DNA of 64,000 nt from positions 186,001-250,000 of the forward strand of contig JAQFWX010000048.1 of assembly GCA_027605045.1 (NCBI GenBank), written 5' to 3'. Within the stretch, counting starts at the first letter, position 1, and each line of letters starts with the position of its first letter. A program made the translations under genes and the position numbers. This stretch comes from Phallus indusiatus. Its lineage: Eukaryota > Basidiomycota > Agaricomycetes > Phallales > Phallaceae. Positions 58,301-64,000 of the stretch are shown piece after piece. The notes below the pieces were generated by a model. It was not told the origin of the DNA and made no database searches. It worked only from the letters and a program-made list of their open reading frames with translations.

Positions 58301-58934
58301 AGTGTTTACCTATCATTTCTTTTTCTAATTTGGCTCTAGTTGAAATGTTTGCTCTTTTCCTCAGGTGTTTGGATCTGGTGAGCTCGAAGATCTCTGCCTG
58401 GAGAGTGTTGATTTTTGTTCTTTTTTCTTCCTCATCTTGGCCTTCTAGGTATTTTATTGCTTCTAGGGAGCCTTCGAGGTCTTGGATTCTTTTGTCCAGG
58501 ATGTGGCCATACTTTCCGGCATATTTTTTGGCAATGCGTATGACTTGATCTTTTAGCTTTTTATATGCTATTTGGGGATTGTTCCCGTTAATTATTTCTT
58601 CTGTTGTGGGACGTGTTTTATCACAGATTTCTCTCAGAAAGCGATTATTTTCAGTGACGAAGGCTGGTATGTACCACCTTCCTTTTCCGGTCTTGGGCTC
58701 GTGTGGGTATTGTATTCGGCAGGAGATTAGTTTATGGTCTGTTGGGATGGGTGGGATGCTGGTTTCCCAACCATTCGCGAATTTTAGGTAATTACGCGTT
58801 ATATAAATACGGTCAATTCTCGAGTGTCTATGGGTTCCTGTATGTGAGTATGTATATTCAATTTTTGTTGGGAAAGTTGTCCTCCATCCGTCTATGGAAT
58901 CTGTGAAGTTTTTAAAGGTTTGGAGGGCCTCCAT
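55320..58934 (-). CDS. LINE ORF2: endonuclease end, reverse transcriptase, RNase H
   Basis: 1204 codons. The N-terminal part completes the endonuclease (HRHSRIDRIYITRNYLKF, TDHKLISCRI). The reverse transcriptase follows with VSLDQEKAYDKIRHDFFW, RGVRQGDPLSCLLF and the catalytic FADDTTTYL (about residue 560). RNase H lies near residues 1030-1160: AYTDGACLNNG, NNAGELIAIL, IRTDSQYAIDQI and KGHAGIEGNEAADELA, carrying the D-E-D-D catalytic set. The ORF ends in a frameshift near 55330. Apart from frameshifts at both ends it is open, so the insertion is young. Confidence 0.92.
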   Translation of the reverse strand: MEALQTFKNFTDSIDGWRTTFPTKIEYTYSHTGTHRHSRIDRIYITRNYLKFANGWETSIPPIPTDHKLISCRIQYPHEPKTGKGRWYIPAFVTENNRFLREICDKTRPTTEEIINGNNPQIAYKKLKDQVIRIAKKYAGKYGHILDKRIQDLEGSLEAIKYLEGQDEEEKRTKINTLQAEIFELTRSKHLRKRANISTRAKLEKEMIGKHWLSQTKEKRNHCPITGLRNPPGQPPEITKSSKRMANIARQHHENLQEADINPAQSPEERAAEIQEITGMLTARLSPESQNHLEELIDAKEIDNAIKRAPNASSAGLDGITNELWKRLLVFTPKKEKNKEEIPKLDITRIFEKVFNDIQTHGPHPELRFSEGWLCPIYKKGDKTDIGNYRPITVLNTDYRIMTKILTTRLGPIAGEIIHPDQAGFMKGRQIFDQTDLAQTMIHYAETSENNGAIVSLDQEKAYDKIRHDFFWATLTAMNFPEKFIRLIQNLYHNAETVVILNGTISEPIKIKRGVRQGDPLSCLLFNTAIESLAQMLRDSELQGYRIPTKEYRLIASLFADDTTTYLSSQDNFHNLNAILQKWCKASGAKFNLSKTNILPIGTPEFRLEAINTRKLNPTHQQIPDNIPIIPDNQPVRILGCYVGNGVDQISVWNPVVETIRHNLNAWSKERLTLEGKRLIINLEVGSRTQYLTRVQGMPPEILRQIEKLVRDFLWDTKRSDIKLDTMSLPHSKGGKKCLDIKLRNDAIEFMKLKSYLIRDQSRPTWAFFADELIKINAREGTRTDIPETTENIFLQSWKPKLNHYSSIPNNIKRMITTALKYGTIIDGLEISQEVKLAMPIWYHVALEKTKIGWNMGSRICLRTRHHIATVGDAHRFTTQALPNDHIQTKGCQCQLCRELKETGCNNPSTCRKAMTKILNLLPPKWSPETPQNEQIPRVNDTDEDEDAEPAVQFRHNITLQTVYEGFRIITKKTEPSNVQLTRENIPPQRAKTIAYTDGACLNNGCDNAIAAGGIWVGKDHPKNSAIKLPPRFNTNNAGELIAILKLLQITPKDEDLEIRTDSQYAIDQITKHAEQNEDEGWTRNANSEILQALMAWLNSRNSTTTFRKVKGHAGIEGNEAADELAAIGLQKGHNDLINLEVPISHKIRGLKLATATQALIYKALVQQRSYEERRKTEIMLDIVKTNLEVTTGEPRPRNDSGYP

Positions 58935-59773
58935 GTTCCTTTCTGGGTCCGGGTGGGGGGAAGACGGTCAGCTGCTTCTTCAACAATATTGAAGTCACCT
59001 AGGGTTATGTCTGGGCGTTTGAGTCTTTTCCTTTGTATGTCTCGCCGGAGATTCTGCCAGAATTCAATTTGTTTTGTTTTGTCATTTGGTGCATATACAT
59101 TTAGTATTGCTAATTTTTTTGAGTCTGTCCAGGGCACCAGAATGTATAGCGCTCTTCCTGGGACTAGTATTTTGTATTCAACCTCTTTCCATTTAATGCG
59201 TTGTTTCCTAATTAGGAAGGTTACGCCGGTTTTTGCTGTTGGTTTACGGGGATGAGGTGAGTTGATGACTCGCAGCTGTTTTTCGAACAGGGTCTCTATT
59301 GTGTTCTGGTGGGCCGTGGTCAGGTGAGCTTCCTGGATGGCCATAATGTCAATTCTGTTATCTCTCATGATTTGGTTTAGCTCATTCCATTTGGCATGAT
59401 TGGGTCCCCCGCCTTTTATATTAAGTGAGGCTATTTTCAGGGATTTCTTACTGTTTTTGTGTGATTGGGTGGTGGTGTGTAATTGGGTGTCCTCTTCGTC
59501 TGATGAGGTGTATATGGTGACCTCTGAGTCGGACTCCACGTCAGTTTCGCTCTCCTGAGTGGAGTATCCGTCTTCAGATGGGTCTGGGATTTCAGAGGAC
59601 TCTGGGTCATCTGAGTCGTATCCCTGGGGTCTGCTTTCCGTTGCCTCAGCAGAGTCATTGGGCCGGTTTGTAGCAGTAGACTCCCCGGCCCTTCTGCTGC
59701 TGGGGAGATAGGGTAACCGTGGGCCTGTATTCATTCCGTGTGTGTGTCTCTCTGTAGTAGTGTGTAAATTCAT
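58892..59773 (-). pseudogene. LINE ORF2, N-terminal endonuclease piece
   Basis: 293 codons. A Ser/Asp/Glu-rich leader of about 110 residues is followed by the endonuclease start: KIASLNIKGGG, MAIQEAHL, TGVTFLIRKQ, LNVYAPNDK and LGDFNIVEEAADRLP. After RLPP the frame should continue as in the downstream ORF (RNMEALQTFK). A one-base change in the run of six C near 58968-58973 (- strand) shifts it. A sequencing or assembly error in the homopolymer is possible. Confidence 0.85.
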
Positions 59774-60428
59774 GGTGGTAATAGTAGGGTGGGTTGGTCT
59801 GCTTGCCGTCGCCCCAGCAGTGTCCTTGAGCCGGTTTGCAGCAGTTGACTCACCGGCTCATCTACAACTGGGGAGGTGAAAAACCGTGTGCCGTGAAAAA
59901 ACCTTAAAAAACTTTCAAGTGGGGTTAGCAGTCTTGACCCCGGTTCAGCCTTATTCTCAGGTGAACCCCCTCTGTTTGTGAGGTTAATTGTTTTGTGAAG
60001 CCAGATTTTAAATGTATTCTACTGGGTATGTATGGATATGTGATGTCTGTACCCTCTGCTTCCTCGCCTTGTTCTTTCTCTGCCGCAACCGGTAATCTGA
60101 GGCGCCGGTGGGCTGGTCTGTTATCTGGCATCTCTGTCGTAGGGATGGGTAGCCACGTCATCTGGGCGTTTCACGTGATTTGTTTGGAGCACGTGACTTG
60201 TTCGTAGGCAGCTGCACAGCGTAGTGCATTTCGTGCCCGTTTTGTGCTTTCTGTGTAGTGTGTAGTTAACATGGAAGGGGGGGTAGCTTTCTTGAGACTT
60301 CAGGTTTTTAGAGCTTGCGATAGGTTACTATGCAGAGGCTGCCTGATTTTATGTCTCACCCTATTAGATTGTGCGCATTTTCCACTCCTATTGACCGAGA
60401 TGGTCGTGGTAAAAAGGCAAGGGACCCC
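59774..60428 (-). other. 5' region of the LINE
   Basis: About 650 bp upstream of the endonuclease, up to the target duplication. It may be a 5' UTR or the remnant of a truncated ORF1. The only open frame of note (about 78 codons, 59925-60161) has no recognised motif. The element begins GGGGGTCCC on the - strand. Confidence 0.5.
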
Positions 60429-60446
60429 CGAAACTAGCGGTATATT
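60429..60446. repeat. LINE target-site duplication, right copy
   Basis: CGAAACTAGCGGTATATT, matching 54469-54486. Confidence 0.9.
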
Positions 60447-62215
60447 GGTGATTATGACCTAATGTAATTGACTCTGGTGTTGTGGGTTCATAATTATACA
60501 TGCAGCAATGAATTGTTAAACATGTGTTTCGAATCATAGTAACCATGCAAATTTGTCGCAAGAATCGGGAGTGCCATATCAGGCCTATCAGTGCCGTCAG
60601 ATGCCTGACCGAGTCTGATCATGACGGTGTTTGATCTTGTCTGATACGTTTCAAAGACATGATCGGGCAGTGGCAACACTGACAACTTATGGATCAGGAA
60701 GATACGCATGCGAAAGTTGTCAGGAAAAAGATACCAATACAGTAATGTATCAGTAAGAGCCACTCAAATCAGTAATATATCACATAGTATCAGGATTATT
60801 GAAGAGCCCAAAGTTTATAGAAGTTAAAAAGAGATTTTATTTCATATTAAGCAATACTAATAAACAGGCAAAAAGTACTGGTTGGAACTGAAGTACGAGG
60901 TCTGTGTGCTGAGTGCCGCCTGACAGAGCAAATTATGGTAAGAGCAAAAGAGGGTGAACGGTACGGAGACTAAACCGGCACTTCCCGTGACTTTTGGCGC
61001 CGCTTCGTCTGTCTCATCCACATCGACTGTTAAACATCGCAAACGCAGCTAGTGTCAATACTGTACAGCTGTATCTATCACAGGGTTCGTCGCGGCGCCA
61101 GGCCCGCTCTCGAAAGCTTCTAGTATAGCACCATCTATGACCTCGTTCTCCCCCACCTCCACTGTCAAATTCGTCGAGTCTGAGCGACGCAAGGCTGCTC
61201 TCCCTCCAACCAGGCCCCTGTTGTCACTATCTTCCTATCACATCTACTACTGAGTCTGTGAAATCTGAACGGCAAAAAGAGTCTCCTCCTATGATAGAGT
61301 GCATCCTCTACCCCTACCTTTTCACACCGACATAACACGGCATTCTCTGATGGACATTCATCTGTCTCCAGTGAAGGCCCAGATTTGGTGCGTCCTCATA
61401 CGCCTGCTCTATCTCTTCCTCTGCATCTGTGCTGACCGTTAATTTATAACCATCTCAAGCAGCCTCTCGTTCCCATCTAGTGCCTCTGCGCCTACAGCGA
61501 CCACCACTTCTTTTTAAGGACCCGAAACGATGAGTCGCGCCCACGGCCCCCGTACAATACCGGAACGGTATGGACGCGGCGGCATGCACTCTGTATCCTG
61601 CTGCACTCACACCGCTCCAGTAAAGGACAGCGCACGTTTTCATCAGCCTTCGAGTCACCAACGGCCAAAACAGTAAATTCAAGGCCTGCTCCTGCTCCTG
61701 TCCCAACTAACCCCGCCTTGACTACGACCTATCCTGTCAATCTCGTGCCAGTGCCAGTACCAGTACCAGTGCCCGAGGCACCTGCCCTCTTTCTTCGCAA
61801 TCTCAAATCCAAAGCTGTATTCGTTGTAAAGCGACTAGTTGCATCGAAAATGAAGACGCGGCGTGTCGAGCATGCAGGAAGAAAACCTCCCCAAACGAAC
61901 ATATAGGCATTGACGGGCGTCTGATGGTGTCCAGATCAAAACAGCGTGCTGCTGAATGAACCCCGCCTCTGATCGACTCCGGACGTGCTTCAACGAGTCA
62001 CGTCAGTCTTCTTGTCCCCAGTGCTTCTTCGTCATCGTCCAGTTCTTGTTTCCGTCGGAGAGGACTCTTTATCTATTCCGGTCCAGACGAAACGAGGTCT
62101 TCCGCGAACATGAACACGACTAGCGCGACAGCCTAAGCTAAACAAAGCCACCAACCGTCTTCATTCTTTCGGGTACATACCGTTCGTCGTTTCCCATCCA
62201 ACGGATGCACTATAC
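60447..62215. other. Region without a supportable gene
   Basis: The first few hundred bases are probably the displaced upstream region of copy G. From about 61080 to 62100 the DNA is Pro/Ser/Thr-codon-rich in several frames, like a decayed coding sequence. On the + strand near 61810-61960 one frame reads CIRCKATSCIENEDAACRACRKK and then stops. This Cys pattern recalls zinc-binding clusters, but it does not match the fungal Zn2Cys6 spacing and I do not assign it. Confidence 0.35.
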
Positions 62216-62217
62216 AT

Positions 62218-62301
62218 CGTATTGTAAAAATACGAAATTGTATTGTAAAAATACGAAATCGTATTGTAAAAATATGAAATTGTATTGTAAAAATATGAAA
62301 T
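62218..62301. repeat. Four tandem copies of a 21-bp repeat
   Basis: Unit CGTATTGTAAAAATACGAAAT with C/T and C/T variation between copies. Each unit contains the palindrome CGTATT...AATACG, so single strands can fold into short hairpins. Confidence 0.85.
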
Positions 62302-64000
62302 CGTATTTCACGATTATTCTAAAAACGAACATGGGAGAAAGTGTGCTCAACAGATCGTTCGGAAAACACCCGAACCTTTAGGTTATATGGAGTTACACAA
62401 ACACAAGAGACTGGTATGGATGTATTAGGTAAAGAAACATTCCTCGTGTATTTCATCTATCGATTATTAATAACCAACGATACTCTAAGGAAACGATTTG
62501 CGACGCCCAAACAACGTCATGAGAAACCCAATATGACCACTGTTGGCCGAAAGTGCTTTCAGTTTTTCGCGACCCTCGGAGATATTTACGTTGATTCACA
62601 TACCATCGTCGATGTAAAGGACACCTAGTCAGCTGAAAGTTCCGTAATCAATTTTACATAAACGTCTGCACAAACACACGAAACAAGTTCATATTTGAGT
62701 AACACTTTCCTCATTACTTCCAATTAGTTCATTACAAAATGAACATCCGAATAGTCTTGTCAGTCCACTACGAAATCTTTCGTTTGAAGTCTATATCATA
62801 TACTGACGTGATTTCCCTATACAGATTCATAGAAACTGAGTTGCATTCTCGCAATTACGGATCTCTGATCTTTAACATTTATGCCTATCTTAAATATAAT
62901 CAATTCGATTTCATTTACTTCGGCAACTTCTTAAAATGTGAAGTTAGTGCCTTGACTCAATTATTGATACCCAGGCACTTTTAATTTTTGCGGCAGAAAA
63001 ACTTGAAGTGACACCGGCTCACTGAAGTTCGCACTAGTGGCAATTTCAGTAGTATTTTTTCTGTAAGTAGAATATAGACAGTCGTTTGTAAGTACCATCT
63101 GTGTCGCTATTGAAGACCATTGACAAGATTCTCAGCTAATGAAACATGAATTATATTTAGCTATTCATTTGTTTTCTTGCTGGCTTTCACTTTCAAGGTA
63201 ATGTTTTGATGTAACTTCTATATTAATCTAAAAAACAGAGGCTATATGTAAATTGTGCCACTAATATGACAGCAATTTGATATCCATATATTTTGATAAA
63301 GTCCATCTGTTTAGAATACTCTGAGGCTGAAGTTATGCATAATCGTCTATACTTGCTTAAACATTTTCCCATTTCCTGCTGTGGTCAAACTTTGATGAGT
63401 ATATCAGCAAATGATGATGAGCTGCACCTTCCGCGAGACTTGCACCACGGTGGCAATCATAAAAGCCGATAGTAAAATTTGAATGGACTACGCATTATGC
63501 ACGGCGCCCGTGTAGTTGATGTTAGAGCACAGTACCAGCGTGGTTTCCTCCTTAATCCCCAGAATCTCTCTCTTTCAATTTGGTTCACTTTGGGGGGGAG
63601 AAAGGGGAAGTTCGTTCAGGCGTCGATCATTAGTCGCCAGCGCGAGACAGCATAAGGGCTTTTGGTTATAGCTCATAACCGTACCAAGCGTAGATGAGAA
63701 GAATACGCCATGACATTGAGCGTCGCTGCAGATGTGGTTGATCCGACTTCATCATATTTATACGTCGAGGGACTTTCCGGTCATATCTACTTTCAGTTTA
63801 TTTCGCCGTGCGTAGTCTAAAAGCCACTCGTCGGTAATTATGTACCCGGAGTACATATAACGCCACCGGGATTTGGGCTCGACTCTTTGGTTTTATTGAG
63901 ACGACGACATGATATAACGCTAGCCTGCCAGTCTAAAACGCATCTAAAATTTAAGTTATACCTAACTTATACTACGGTATGAATGCCCACTCTGAGACTT
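62302..64000. other. Gene-poor end of window with array spacer homology
   Basis: Short open frames at 62341-62628 and 62739-62984 have no recognised motif, and I do not call them genes. The segment at about 63110-63430 is homologous to the spacer at 1510-1880 (shared blocks around GTGCCACTAA and the sequences after it), so it derives from another array unit. The last 500 bp show nothing I can identify. Confidence 0.5.

Larger units (their letters stand above)
54486..60428 (-). mobile_element. Non-LTR retrotransposon (LINE), 5.9 kb, EN-RT-RNase H
   Basis: Bounded by a 17-18-bp target duplication and ending in a run of about 20 A on the - strand (T at 54486-54506). One long coding region contains an apurinic-type endonuclease, reverse transcriptase, RNase H and a C-terminal Cys/His segment. 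It is broken by two single-frame shifts. No separate ORF1 is evident in the 650 bp before the endonuclease. Domain order resembles fungal Tad-like elements; the clade is inferred. It was inserted into the 5' leader of DUF6533 copy G. Confidence 0.92.

Noticed and set aside
61810..61960. Possible zinc cluster transcription factor fragment
   Set aside because: The Cys spacing does not match the Zn2Cys6 pattern, the frame is short, and no start or linked domain is visible.

Overview
The window looks like a gene-poor, repeat-rich region of a mushroom-forming basidiomycete (Agaricomycetes). The reasons are dense 45-60 nt introns, DUF6533 membrane proteins, a chromodomain Ty3/gypsy element and an endonuclease/RT/RNase H LINE. 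No species is claimed. No rRNA, tRNA or CRISPR was seen.

The backbone is a tandem array on the + strand of a two-gene unit of about 7.6 kb: a Dug2-like gene (WD40 repeats plus M20 peptidase; Dug2 is a subunit of the glutathione degradosome) followed about 0.5 kb later by a DUF6533 integral membrane protein gene. DUF6533 copies are called A-G here and Dug2-like copies psi1-psi7. The order is A(3' part)-psi1-B-psi2-C-psi3/3b-D-psi4-E-psi5-F-psi6-psi7, then an inverted, more diverged copy G. Intergenic sequence homologous to the array reappears at 63.1-63.5 kb.

The two partners have different fates. Every Dug2-like copy is broken by stops, frameshifts, internal deletions or insertions. The DUF6533 genes are mostly intact once spliced. 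Copy D gives a complete 13-exon, 330-codon model in which every junction phase agrees, and E and G fit the same model. B keeps all its exons but has about 2.5 kb inserted in intron 8. C and F were interrupted by later insertions. All complete copies contain an 8-nt micro-exon.

Many transposons have landed in the array, several with clear target-site duplications (TSDs): a complete gypsy chromovirus with LTRs identical by eye (38.06-44.06 kb), a 5.9-kb LINE (54.49-60.43 kb), a foldback MITE, a Mutator-type MITE (9-bp TSD), a hAT-type element (8-bp TSD), a Tc1/mariner-type MITE (TA), a solo-LTR-like insertion, a 215-bp insertion with an 8-bp TSD, and an unidentified 2.5-kb insertion. From 60.4 kb to the end I see no convincing gene.
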